Positions 7,420 through 15,722 are shown, counted from the stretch's first letter. The stretch: DNA of 22,872 nucleotides from Chrysochromulina tobinii (GCA_001275005.1 JWZX01002946.1:1-22872), one strand, 5' to 3'. Notes: generated by a model from the letters alone, not told the origin. A program made the numbers and translations.

Positions 7420-8445
7420 CTACTGTACGTGGTCGACTGCGCGCGGCATGCTGCTGCTGCTGCCGCCGCCGCTCTTGGAGGCGCCCGCTGGACCCTTAAC
7501 TGGACCCTCAAGGCACAGTTTCTTGGCCCTGGGACCCTTGCTGACGCCAGCGTCTCGCTGCTTGCTGCTCCCGGTGCCCTTGGTACCCTTACGGCGCGTG
7601 AGGCGCAGCAGTTTCACCTCATCGCTCTGCGCATCAGCGCTCTGACAGCCAGTGCCGAGCTTCTCGACGGCAAATCCTGCCGTCGCCGCTGCGTCGACAA
7701 AGAGGTCGATCGTCTCTGGCGAGTGCTGCAACGACGCGGCGAGGAGGACGGTCGTATGACGTCCCACGAGCGCTCTCAGTGCAGCCAGCAGCGGTTCGAC
7801 CACCTGCGGACGGTAGAGCAGATCGCCACCTACGATGAGCTCGTACGGCCCGAGTGCGGCAACGCTGCGCAGCTCGGCTGCATCGTCCCAACGCAGCGAC
7901 ACCGACTCGAGGCCGCAGCGACCATCGTGCACCAGTTCTGAGCGATTCCTCTCCACATTGCGCTCCAGCAGCGGCACTACGGAGGGCATGTCAGTGAGCA
8001 CGACCTGCGAGAAGCCGCCGCTCGCAGCGGCGGCCAGGCCAACAATCCCCGTGCCACTGCCGAGGTCGAGACAGCGCCGTTCGCTGCAATCCGTGGCGTC
8101 CTCCTCTGCAGCGCGACGCGCGCCGTCGATCAACATCCATTGCTCGTAAACCATCGCCGCAAGCACGATGCCCGCATCCCATACCGTGCTCGCAGTGCAA
8201 GAGCCATCTGAGCCTGCCTTTGCCGCTCTGGCGTGCTCGGCCGAGACGCACGGCGCCTGCTCAAGGCTGAGTACAACGCGGCCGCCGCCGAGTGTCAGCT
8301 CGTACGGCGCCACAAACCGCTCGCGGTAGCCCGCGTACGTGCGCGACCACCAGGGCAAGTCGGGCAGCTCCTCGGTCGCCATCTTCGTGAAGCACTGAAG
8401 CTGCAACTTGCAGTCGCCAACTTGCATGTTTGAAACGTCAGGCAT
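7420..8445 (-). CDS. METTL21-like (Methyltransf_16) protein methyltransferase
   Basis: 341 aa from the first ATG at 8445; ATGs at 8427 and 8382 are alternatives. It has the order of the seven-beta-strand lysine methyltransferase family. A pre-domain strand segment is followed by TVWDAGIVLA (87-96), the SAM-binding motif I LDLGSGTGIVGL (126-137), VVLTDMPSVVPLLERNV (acidic residue at 152), WDD near 186, and the post-motif GGDLLYRPQ (206-214), equivalent to the DxxY block of METTL21/VCPKMT enzymes. These enzymes methylate Lys on non-histone proteins such as chaperones and elongation factors; the substrate here cannot be told. The C-terminal about 50 residues are basic and Gly/Ser-rich (disordered, possibly a nuclear or binding tail). 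It is divergent from the peroxiredoxin gene. Confidence 0.88.
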   Translation of the reverse strand: MPDVSNMQVGDCKLQLQCFTKMATEELPDLPWWSRTYAGYRERFVAPYELTLGGGRVVLSLEQAPCVSAEHARAAKAGSDGSCTASTVWDAGIVLAAMVYEQWMLIDGARRAAEEDATDCSERRCLDLGSGTGIVGLAAAASGGFSQVVLTDMPSVVPLLERNVERNRSELVHDGRCGLESVSLRWDDAAELRSVAALGPYELIVGGDLLYRPQVVEPLLAALRALVGRHTTVLLAASLQHSPETIDLFVDAAATAGFAVEKLGTGCQSADAQSDEVKLLRLTRRKGTKGTGSSKQRDAGVSKGPRAKKLCLEGPVKGPAGASKSGGGSSSSMPRAVDHVQ

Positions 8446-8553
8446 CGCTACGCATTCTGCACACTGCGAGTGACTCTTTACATGTTTTTGACGCGTCGGC
8501 AAACTTTACAAATTGCGGCGCGTCGAGAAACTAGAGCGTCGAAAGCATCGGCG
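8446..8553. promoter_or_regulatory. Compact bidirectional promoter, methyltransferase/peroxiredoxin
   Basis: Only about 108 bp separate the divergent start codons chosen here. It is AT-richer than the flanks, with short T- and A-containing stretches near 8476-8515. If the upstream in-frame ATG at 8482 is used for the peroxiredoxin, the gap is only about 36 bp and the 5' UTRs would overlap. Confidence 0.4.
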
Positions 8554-9144
8554 ATGGCGCCCTTCCTTGCGCTTGCGGGCGTCCTCGTGTGCCAGTCACT
8601 TGTCGGATCCAAGATCGACTCACGCCTCGTCCTCGACTTCGGCTTCCCGCCCCAGAAGATCAATCTCGCTGAGCGTGTTGCCAACAAGAAGGTCATCCTC
8701 GTCGGTCTTCCTGGCGCGTTCACCCCCACCTGATCCACGCGGCAGGTGCCAGGGTACCTTGAGGAGGAGGCGAACCTCAAGGCGCTCGGCATCGACGAAG
8801 TCATCATATACTGCGTCAACGACGGCGCGGTGATGGAGGCTTGGGCAAAGGATCAGAAGGTTCACGAGAGCTCCTTCATCTCGATGATGGGTGACCCGTC
8901 AGGTGCGGTGACCGCCACCCTGGGCATGACGCTCAGCCACCCTGGGCCCATGTCCGTGCTCGGCTACCCGCGCTGCAAGCGCTTCGCCATGTACATCGAG
9001 AATGGCAGCATCAAGATCCACAAGGTGAGCGAGAAGGGTCCGATGGGCCAGGAGGACCCAGCAGGTGACGACTTCCCCGAAGAGACGCTCGCGCCCTCCA
9101 TGATTGCGGCGATCAAGGCGCTCTCGACCAAATCGGAGCTCTAA
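8554..9144 (+). CDS. Peroxiredoxin type II/Prx5-like selenoprotein (Sec at the peroxidatic position)
   Basis: 196 aa from ATG 8554 when the in-frame TGA at 8731 is read as selenocysteine (Sec60). The enzyme family reduces H2O2 and organic hydroperoxides. The start gives a signal-like segment (MAPFLALAGVLVCQSL); an in-frame ATG at 8482 would add a basic, mitochondrial-type leader. The domain begins with KKVILVGLPGAFTPT, then the TGA exactly where the family has its peroxidatic Cys (TPTC), then VPGYLEEEANLKALGIDEV without loss of frame. Cys87 (YCVND), 27 residues on, sits within two residues of the resolving Cys of plant PrxII. Arg140/Arg143 (YPRCKRFAMYIENG) supply the conserved Arg. TGA is the stop codon of other genes here, so code reassignment is not the answer. 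A SECIS element follows in the 3' UTR. A conventional gene caller would cut this into two pieces. Confidence 0.9.
8731..8733 (+). other. Recoded UGA (selenocysteine) codon
   Basis: TGA lies between FTPT and STRQVPGYLE, at the position of the peroxidatic cysteine of type II peroxiredoxins. The frame is open on both sides with continuous family similarity. Confidence 0.88.
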
Positions 9145-9310
9145 GCGTGCCGTGCCGCCCATGGCGGCCGCTTCGGGCCTCGTGCGCCGCGCAAGTAGGA
9201 CCGCACGCGCCCACCTGCCGTGGGGCGTGGGTGCCGTGTGCCGTGCCCGCACGCAACGACGTCGACCCAGTGCAACCCTCTTCCAGCCTCTCTTTAGCGA
9301 CTACGACCGA

Positions 9311-9386
9311 CGGCGACGAATGACGCCCGAGGACGCGAAACCTGCGCGCCATGCCGCGCACGCGTCGCGGGCAGAGAAAAGTGCCG
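9311..9386 (+). promoter_or_regulatory. SECIS element, form 2, of the peroxiredoxin mRNA
   Basis: About 170 bases after the stop codon. Helix I pairs cggc 9311-9314 with gccg 9383-9386. After an internal loop comes the quartet ATGAC (9320-9324) opposite AGAG (9373-9376), which allows the tandem G.A/A.G pairs. Helix II has 11 pairs: 9325-9329 with 9368-9372 and 9332-9337 with 9361-9366, with a 2x1 internal loop. Then the unpaired AAA (9338-9340), then a 6-bp apical helix (tgcgcg 9343-9348 with cgcgca 9355-9360) closing a 6-base loop. This is the order expected of a eukaryotic form-2 SECIS, which recruits SBP2 and eEFSec so that UGA is decoded as Sec. The fold was made by hand. Confidence 0.85.
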
Positions 9387-10224
9387 CGAGCCGCCAGCTC
9401 TCGGAGAGAGCGCGGGGTGCGCCCGAGCGCGTGCGTGCACACGCATGGCTCGGACCGGCAACGCCAGTGTCGTACCGTATGAGAGACCAGAGATGAAGGA
9501 AAACGCTTGGTTCCAGAGTCCACCGTACCTAGACTTACACGGGCCGGGGCCCTCGCGCATGTCGATCAGATCCTTCAATCGTCGAATGGTGGGCTCAGCT
9601 GCTGCGGCCTCTCCTCACGATTCGGGCGGTGATTCGACCCCGCTCGAGCCCTCGCGCCTTGCTGGGGTGATGGCGCGACAGATGCACTCCAGAAGTCGCC
9701 TGAACCACGGCTGCCGTCGCACGCTGACCAGCGGTGTATTGCGAGACGCCAGCGCGTATCTGCGCAGCTTGCTCAGAAAACCACCTGCGGAGCGCGCTTG
9801 CGGACCCTCAGCGGGAGAACACCGCCGACGGTCAAGCGATCGGGTACAAGGGTGGAGAGCGGGCTCGCACCTCATCGTGATCTCCACAACGGAGCGCGGA
9901 GGCGAGGCGACCATCGTGAGAGGGACGGAAGGGCGAGAGCGTCGGGCCGCCCCTCGGTCAAGCGGGCCGATTCTTACCGGTACCGGTAGCGCTCGCGAAA
10001 CGAGCGCCGACGTGGCACGCAGGACAAGTAAAGCCAAGTCAAGTCACGCACGGTCGAACTTTTTTCGCGAGAACTTTTTTTCTGTTTAGGAGAGTGAGGT
10101 GCACGCCCGCGCGCGCACGTCAACAGGGCCCACATGCCACAAGCGCACCTTTTACTGATACTATGAGCCCACACACATACACTCCTCCAGCGAGTGGAAA
10201 CGCGGCACCTCGCCTCAGGGCTGA
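9387..10224. other. Long region without a supported gene
   Basis: Between the SECIS and the HAD gene stop. Both strands carry open frames (for example plus 9445-10089 and minus 9615-10037) but none has a domain. The minus frame near 9615-9790 (LLECICRAITPARRE) has only mildly coding-like composition and no good ATG. A 14-bp perfect palindrome, taccggtaccggta, lies at 9975-9988, and two copies of gaactttttt near 10053-10080. Confidence 0.45.
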
Positions 10225-11100
10225 TCATATGCGTCTCCGCGATATGCCCAATCCCAGCAGGCACCCGATGCCGACTCCGCACATCGTGAGCAAGAGCAGC
10301 CGACTCGTCGACATGGCGCCCATGACTGCGCCAGTCATGGTGCTCGGCTTCCGGAGCGACGGCGGGACGCGCACGAGCGAGCCCACGTCAAAGGTGCCTA
10401 TGCCGTCCCGCAACACCCAGCGTGGATGGAGCGTCGTGAAGCGCGCCTCGTTGCTCGGCATGCGCGCGTCTGGAAGGGCCACTGCAAGGCAGCCCGCTGC
10501 GTGCGCACCAGAGATGCCCAGCGGCGAGTCCTCGAACACAATGCACCGGCTCGGGATGCAGCCGAGCCGGCGGCACGCTTCGAGGAATATGTCAGGTGAG
10601 GGCTTACCATTGAGCACTTCATCGCCGGTGACAACGGCGCTCATCTTGGTCAGAAGCGGGGCGTGAAATTGCATCTTCTTATCAAAGGATGCACGAGGAG
10701 ATGAGGTCGCAATCGCCATTGGATAGCCAGCCTCCTGCAACGCCACCAAGAGCTCGAGGCAGCCGCTCCAAGCAGGGATGGTCTCGTAGAGCGCAGCAAT
10801 GTCCTCAAAGTACTCTGCGACATATTGCTTGGGCGTGAGCTCTTCAGGCGGGACACCGAGCGCCTCAAGGATGTTGCGACTCCAGTCTTCGGGCTTAGTG
10901 CCTACGATGGATGCGTGCAGCTCCCACGAGAAGCTGTAGCCGCGGCGCTGCAATGGCATCGCGAGAGCGATGTGCGATGCGCCTTCGTAATCGATCAGCG
11001 TGCCGTCGAGGTCGAAGACGATGCCCTCGATCGGTTCCGTCATCATCCAGACAGCCCCGGGCTCCGCGCGGAAAAGGTTGCAGGAAAAGGTCAGTTCCAT
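10225..11100 (-). CDS. HAD-family phosphatase (PUDP/HDHD1-like) with C-terminal membrane anchor
   Basis: 291 aa from ATG 11100; MMTEP at 11046 is an alternative start. All four HAD motifs are present: DLDGT (Asp30 nucleophile, Asp32 acid/base), ATSS (131-134), Lys166 in NGKPSPDIF and FEDSPLG (Glu190, Asp191). The order ATSSPRASFDKKM then VTGDEVLNGKPSP is very like the pseudouridine-5'-phosphatase/GPP group of subfamily I with an alpha-helical cap (about 45-115). The specific substrate is not certain. Unusually, the protein continues past the HAD domain to a hydrophobic helix, about 267-286 (LLLLTMCGVGIGCLLGLGI), and ends SRRRI, which looks like a tail anchor with a basic end. The catalytic domain would then face the cytosol on an organelle membrane. 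Confidence 0.88.
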   Translation of the reverse strand: MELTFSCNLFRAEPGAVWMMTEPIEGIVFDLDGTLIDYEGASHIALAMPLQRRGYSFSWELHASIVGTKPEDWSRNILEALGVPPEELTPKQYVAEYFEDIAALYETIPAWSGCLELLVALQEAGYPMAIATSSPRASFDKKMQFHAPLLTKMSAVVTGDEVLNGKPSPDIFLEACRRLGCIPSRCIVFEDSPLGISGAHAAGCLAVALPDARMPSNEARFTTLHPRWVLRDGIGTFDVGSLVRVPPSLRKPSTMTGAVMGAMSTSRLLLLTMCGVGIGCLLGLGISRRRI

Positions 11101-11321
11101 AGGAACCCATTTATCTCTCAGGGCTTTCCCTCCCAAAGTCGTGTGAAGTGTGTGGTGCTGTACGGTAGAGCTGCCATGCTGATACCAAGAGCAAGAGCAA
11201 GACCATATTACTCATACTGTACTCCGCACATCCTACCGCCTGCTGCACGCAAGCCGAGCTCGATCGCCTGATGTCGGGCGAACATTCTTATTATATTAGA
11301 AAAGATTCGCGAAATCAAATC
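11101..11321. other. Spacer between two minus-strand genes
   Basis: Contains the promoter side of the HAD gene and the 3' side of the coiled-coil gene, with an AT-rich patch near 11284-11312. It could hold one more 3' exon of the coiled-coil gene (see that entry). Confidence 0.35.
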
Positions 11322-13220
11322 TCACCTACCCCAAACCAGCGCATCGGATCGGCCGGACGGGAACTCTTTGGCGTTGGCATCAAGCTCCTCTAGCCATTGT
11401 TCAAGCTGAATTTCTTGCAAGATGGCGAGTTTCGTCATGTCCACCTTGGCGACCAGATCGGGTCGGAACGCTGGCGGAGGGGACACAGGCACTTCCACCA
11501 TCGCGCCCGAGGCAGTCGCAGCTAATTTCTTGGGGTTGCTACTCTTGCGCAAGTTGAGCAAGGGCGGCGGCGCAAGCGTGTCGAGCAATTTCTGCTTCTC
11601 GGGAGAGCTCTCTGAAGCAGCGGGCGGGCTCGCTCCGTCCTTGGTCACGGAGAGCGTCACGTTGCGCGCGCTCGGGCGCCGCCGGCCGCTCGGACTTTTG
11701 GAGCCCTTGCGCCCCGTCGCGCTAGACGCGGTGGCCCGGGTGATGAGGCGCCCCGCATAGGGGTAGACGGGCATACGGGCCGACGGTTCCGCCGTCGAGC
11801 GCTGCGACAAGGGTGGCCGAGACAAGGATGAGGCCGCCGTCGACGACGACGACGACGACTGCGATGTGGACATCGACATCGATGGAGAAGATGATCGGCG
11901 AGAGGATGGAGAAAGCGATCGACGTGAGGGCGTCGAAATCGGCGCAATGACGGCGCGCTCCCCGTCCGCGCGTGGGCTCGCCGGACGGAAGCTGGGGATC
12001 TGCGATTTGATCGCGCAGTGGCCTACGTCATCCATCTTGCCGAATGCATTCGCGCGCGCCTCGAGCATCAAGGCGTACGACTCCTGCATCTTCGCCCGGC
12101 TGAGCTTGTACTCCTTGAGCCGCTTCTTGGTCTCACGAGCCGCGTACTTGGCCTCGGCCTCGTGCGCTCGTTGGACGCGTAAAGCCAGTTCGGCTCGGTC
12201 GAGCGCAGCGACTCGTGCAAATTCTTCGCGCCGTGCCGTGTTGGCGACGGACTCGGCCGTCGCTCGGGCTTCGCGCGCCGCCTCCGCCGCATCGTCGGAT
12301 GCGAGCGTCGCCGCCATCGCCACCTCCTCAGCGGCCTGCACCGCCTTGCGTCGCCTCTCAAGGTCCTCAATGGCCTCGCGAGATGAGACAATCAGCTTCT
12401 CCATACGCCGAGTCCAGGTCACGTCCTCGGCGATCACGGGCTCCAATTTGGCCTCCACCTTGGCAAACTTAGCCTCGGCAGCCTTCACCTCGTCCATGAT
12501 CCCCTTGCGAACCCCGTCGAGATCCTTGTTGACTTGATCCACGCGCGCCTGCCACCGCTTAATCTCCTCATCGATCTTTTTCGCTCTTTGCATCAGCTTG
12601 CCGAGCTCGTCGCCAAACTTAGCTGCGTCGGTGACGCCGCGAGACTTGAGCGCCATGATCTCCGCCTGCACGCCCTCAGAATCCCTTGTAGCATCTGCGA
12701 GTTTGCGCGCTGGGTCTTTGAGCTCATTCGCTTGCCTGGCGTCCAGAGCTGTCACCTTGGCTTGGACCTTGGCGAATAGGGCGCGCTCATCTACGAGCTC
12801 TTTCTCGGCGGTCCGGCTGTTGGCCCTCGCCTCTTCTACCTCATGCCTGATCAAGCCCTCCTCTCCCTGCAGCTTTCTCACCCTGAGCTCAGCTGAAAGG
12901 ACGTCTGCCTTCTCTCTGACGGCGGCGGCCTTGGCCTTTTCGGCCGTCGCCACCGCCGCCGCCGCATCCGCCTCTTTCGCCGCCCGCTCGGCCTCCCTAA
13001 AAACCATCTTCACGTGCTTCGCAGCCCGGCCGTACTGTGTCACCAGCTCCTGCATCTCGTCTGTCTCCGCAGGTGGCTCTTCCAGCAGCAGCTGCGCGCT
13101 CGCGTCTTCACTCGCTGCCGCTGCCTCCTCCACAGTCGCCGCATCGTCCAATTCCTCCGAAATCGGAAAGTCGTCCAGTGTCTCCGAGTCCAGGTCTTCC
13201 GCCGGTGGCTCCGTCGACAT
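11322..13220 (-). CDS. Coiled-coil protein of unknown function
   Basis: 632 aa from ATG 13220 (MSTEPPAEDLD); the frame extends upstream but has no earlier ATG. Residues of about 1-65 are acidic (Asp/Glu/Ala). About 65-390 form a long Ala/Glu/Lys/Arg helix with heptad character (for example EAERAAKEADAAAAVATAEK, AAEEVAMAATLASDDAAEAA), predicted coiled coil. From about 410 it is Ser/Pro/Arg-rich and disordered, with a run of Ser encoded by a gac/gtc microsatellite near 11838-11855 and SPSSRRSSSPS phosphosite-like clusters. I do not recognise a family; cytoskeletal or flagellar scaffolds often look like this. The stop codon lies inside a donor-like sequence (tag|gtgaga), so the true 3' end may be spliced. 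Confidence 0.75.
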   Translation of the reverse strand: MSTEPPAEDLDSETLDDFPISEELDDAATVEEAAAASEDASAQLLLEEPPAETDEMQELVTQYGRAAKHVKMVFREAERAAKEADAAAAVATAEKAKAAAVREKADVLSAELRVRKLQGEEGLIRHEVEEARANSRTAEKELVDERALFAKVQAKVTALDARQANELKDPARKLADATRDSEGVQAEIMALKSRGVTDAAKFGDELGKLMQRAKKIDEEIKRWQARVDQVNKDLDGVRKGIMDEVKAAEAKFAKVEAKLEPVIAEDVTWTRRMEKLIVSSREAIEDLERRRKAVQAAEEVAMAATLASDDAAEAAREARATAESVANTARREEFARVAALDRAELALRVQRAHEAEAKYAARETKKRLKEYKLSRAKMQESYALMLEARANAFGKMDDVGHCAIKSQIPSFRPASPRADGERAVIAPISTPSRRSLSPSSRRSSSPSMSMSTSQSSSSSSTAASSLSRPPLSQRSTAEPSARMPVYPYAGRLITRATASSATGRKGSKSPSGRRRPSARNVTLSVTKDGASPPAASESSPEKQKLLDTLAPPPLLNLRKSSNPKKLAATASGAMVEVPVSPPPAFRPDLVAKVDMTKLAILQEIQLEQWLEELDANAKEFPSGRSDALVWGR

Positions 13221-13506
13221 TCCCGTGCGAAGCGCGATGGGTGGGCTTCGCGAAAGGTGGGGCTTCGCGAACGAGGTTCCAAAAGTGTGCAAAAGAAAGT
13301 CACTTCCAAGTTTGTGCAAGTGAAACGCCCAAACCTGAGAGGGGATTTGGGGAACATATCACATTGATTGTAATCGACGCGAAGGACCGGTCCGGCATTT
13401 ATTCTAAAACAGAAAAACGCTTTGAAAGGACTTTCTCCAAGGGGCCCTTGCTTTCACACGCTTCCCGCGCGCCTGTGGTCGGCCACCACGTGAACGTCCC
13501 CGCGCG
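13221..13506. promoter_or_regulatory. Divergent intergenic region
   Basis: This 286-bp stretch separates the minus-strand coiled-coil gene from the plus-strand membrane-protein gene and should hold both promoters. Near-repeats of ggcttcgcgaa occur at about 13244 and 13261. No standard core element was recognised. Confidence 0.35.
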
Positions 13507-14327
13507 ATGCCACTCGAAGACGATGACCTGGACGTCGCAAAGCAGCGCCGACGCCACGGACAGAGCTGGTTCAACGGCAGACGTGGCGTGCGAAACTTCC
13601 TGCTCCTCGTAGTGGTCCTTGTTGTTGGGTCATGCGTGGCTGTCCTCATGCTACCGCTTGATCTATCGTGTGCTCTATTACCCGAATCGTGGCGCAGTGG
13701 CCCGTGCTCTGCTCCCTGATGCACAGCGTGCACGGGTGCTCACGCTGGCGGTGGTCGACTTGGCTCTTGCCCTCTCTATGCTGCCGCAGCCACCGGAATC
13801 GCTGCCGCTGCTCGTGCTCGACTGGTCAGCGCTTGAATCTTTCCGACTCCATTTCGACGACGGGCTCATGCGCGTTGTGGCAGACGACGCAGCGGCCACG
13901 GACGGGAACACGAGTGAGATGCCACCCTCGTGGGTCTTGGTTGTCGAGGCGCCTGCTGCCACCGACCTTGTGTGGATGGGAGCGACCAATTGGGCGACAC
14001 GACAAATGTTATGTTTGACGAAGCGAGCAAGGGCATGGGCAACGTGTGCGGGCGACGAGCGCCGCGAGGGAACGCAGCAGCGGCGCCATCTGCTTGGCCA
14101 GCCCGCCTCTGGTCGCCGACATCCGGCGCGCGGTGGGCGCGCCTGGGCTTTTGACATACAACATCCCACGTGCCACGAGAACAACTCGAGTACATGTACA
14201 CCAAAGTCCTTCCCACAACGCCACAAGGTCGGATGGCACTTGGCAACTGTCGACAGTGTCGACTGGTGGTCAACTGGCCGCTACTCAAAACAGGCCTGCG
14301 GGGCTGACCATTGACCTCGAGACGTAG
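13507..14327 (+). pseudogene. Type II membrane protein gene in broken frames (unresolved introns or decayed)
   Basis: ATG 13507 starts MPLEDDDLDVAKQRRR, a short cytoplasmic tail, then a membrane helix (NFLLLVVVLVVGSCVAVLML). That frame stops at 13720. Coding-like sequence then appears in a second frame at about 13705-14000 (VLTLAVVDLALALSML, LLVLDWSALESFRLHFDDGL, WVLVVEAPAATDLVWMG). It is in the first frame again at about 13992-14060 (TNVMFDEASKGMGNVCG) and in the third at about 14085-14327 (ASPPLVADIRRAVGAPGLL), which ends at tag 14325. I found no set of GT-AG introns that joins all pieces cleanly. The topology resembles Golgi type II proteins such as glycosyltransferases, but no family motif is visible. 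It may be a multi-exon gene, a sequence with indel errors, or a pseudogene. Confidence 0.4.
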
Positions 14328-14627
14328 ATGCCTATAAGATGCCTAGCCCTAGACGTCGTAGACCGGACACCAGCTCGGAATGAATCGAATTCGGCAATTG
14401 GATTTCAAATCGTCGTGGTCTCCCGGACTGTCGCCCGAGCCGCGGCCGCCCGAGGCGGGCTGAGAGGTGAGCGTCAGCGTGCGTGGTGCCGGCTGCCGCT
14501 CGCCAATCGAAGTGCAATTCATTGAATCTATTTAATTCTTCGAGTTCGACGAGCAAATCTAACCGTTAGGGCTTCGGCCAAAATGTCGACAAAACGCTTG
14601 CTATAATAGGCAAACCGGCAAGGGAAA
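14328..14627. other. Convergent intergenic region
   Basis: Between the broken membrane-protein gene and the stop of the armadillo protein. AT-richer near 14515-14545 and 14595-14625. No gene or repeat is seen. Confidence 0.4.
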
Positions 14628-15590
14628 CTAAGGCCAAGCAGCAGCCGCAGCGGCGGCTGACCCTGACGGTCGAGCTGGATCGGGTGAGCTGGAAGCGACC
14701 GTCGAGCTAGTACAGCTGGAGCGCGCCGTGACGTACGAAGAGGTCCCTGAGCGCGAGGAGCGCGAAGAGGAGGACGTCGAGGGGCGCGAGTCCGATTCGC
14801 CCAGATTTGCCGCCCGCTGCCGCCGGCGCACGCCCGTGGCATGCCGGGCCTCACGCAGCTCGGACGGAATCTCGAGCAGCGCGCGAGCGATCGTCGCGCG
14901 AGCGTGCCTCTTCATCCAGCCCTCACGCCGGTACTCCAGGGTTCGCTCTTTGACGGCAGAGACGGCGAGCTCCGAAAGTCCGTCGATGCGCAGCGAGCGC
15001 GTGATGTTCCGCAGGCAGCCCGACGCGTACCTGACGACCATGGCGTCCTCGTGATTGAGAAGCAGGTCCAGACGTACGTGGATGTCGTGCGCGACCGCAC
15101 ACTCGGACCACTCGGGTTCGAAGCACAGATTCTGCAGGGCGCCACAGGCGAAGAGAAGGACCTCCGGGTCCTCTGTATGCACGCACGACAACAGCGCGCG
15201 CGCGCCACCGCTCTGAAGCAGCAGCGTCTTGGTCGCTTGCGAATCGTAGTCGACGGAATCTGAGCAAAGGTTGCCGAGGACCACGAGCACCATCTGCTGC
15301 ACCTCAGGAGAAGGGTCGGCGAGCAGCCAACTGAGCAATGCGATGCCACCATTGGCGCGCATCGCAAGTCCCATTTGCGCGCCAGCCTCACCAAAGGCCC
15401 CATCGACCATGTCAGCCAGGGAGGCCAGTGCGTCATGGCGCTCGTTCTCGTCAGGCGAACGCAGCAGCGCAACGAGTGACGGCACCGTGGGTTGCTCTGG
15501 CACTTGCTCCACTTCGAAGAGCTTCGGGAGGTCGCGGATGGAGCCGAGCGTAGCCAAAGAATATTCATCCTGCTTCTCGTGAAAAGACAT
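14628..15590 (-). CDS. Armadillo-repeat protein
   Basis: 320 aa from ATG 15590. Residues of about 35-235 contain several helical ARM-type repeats: VPSLVALLRSPDENERHDAL, GGIALLSWLLADPSPEVQQM, VLVVLGNLCSD, GGARALLSCVHTEDPEVLLF, ACGALQNLCFEP, DLLLNHEDAMVVRYASGCLRN. ARM repeats form a superhelix that binds partner proteins, as in beta-catenin, Vac8 and importin-alpha. No other domain is seen. The C-terminus from about 255 is Arg/Ser-rich, then Ser/Thr/Ala-rich and likely disordered. Partner and pathway unknown. Confidence 0.85.
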   Translation of the reverse strand: MSFHEKQDEYSLATLGSIRDLPKLFEVEQVPEQPTVPSLVALLRSPDENERHDALASLADMVDGAFGEAGAQMGLAMRANGGIALLSWLLADPSPEVQQMVLVVLGNLCSDSVDYDSQATKTLLLQSGGARALLSCVHTEDPEVLLFACGALQNLCFEPEWSECAVAHDIHVRLDLLLNHEDAMVVRYASGCLRNITRSLRIDGLSELAVSAVKERTLEYRREGWMKRHARATIARALLEIPSELREARHATGVRRRQRAANLGESDSRPSTSSSSRSSRSGTSSYVTARSSCTSSTVASSSPDPARPSGSAAAAAAAWP

Positions 15591-15722
15591 TTGGGCACAG
15601 TCGTCGGCGCAGGCTGCTCGGCTCGTCGTGCAACGGAGAGGGTTAGGAGAGGGCCTGGGAATTCTGGGAGCGGTTTTAAAACTGTCTTTCGGTTTTCTGA
15701 CCTGAAATGCATGCTGAAGAAC

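Noticed and set aside
8470-8733. A short protein ending at the TGA at 8731, and a separate protein starting at 8746
   Set aside because: Together they make one continuous peroxiredoxin domain in one frame, and the SECIS explains the TGA.
8731-8733. TGA as reassigned codon (Cys or Trp) in this genome
   Set aside because: TGA ends the reductase, HET-like, HAD, coiled-coil and Sfi1-like genes at sensible positions, so it is a regular stop.
9615-10037. Minus-strand 140-codon frame
   Set aside because: Part of it has mildly coding-like codon composition but there is no ATG at its start and no family resemblance; not strong enough to call.
9445-10089. Plus-strand 214-codon frame with an ATG
   Set aside because: No domain, Arg/Ser-rich composition and no supporting context; it overlaps other open frames of equal quality.
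12598-13323. Plus-strand Ser/Ala-rich frame of 241 codons
   Set aside because: It is the antisense shadow of the coiled-coil gene; Ala/Glu-rich helices on one strand give Ser/Ala-rich frames on the other.
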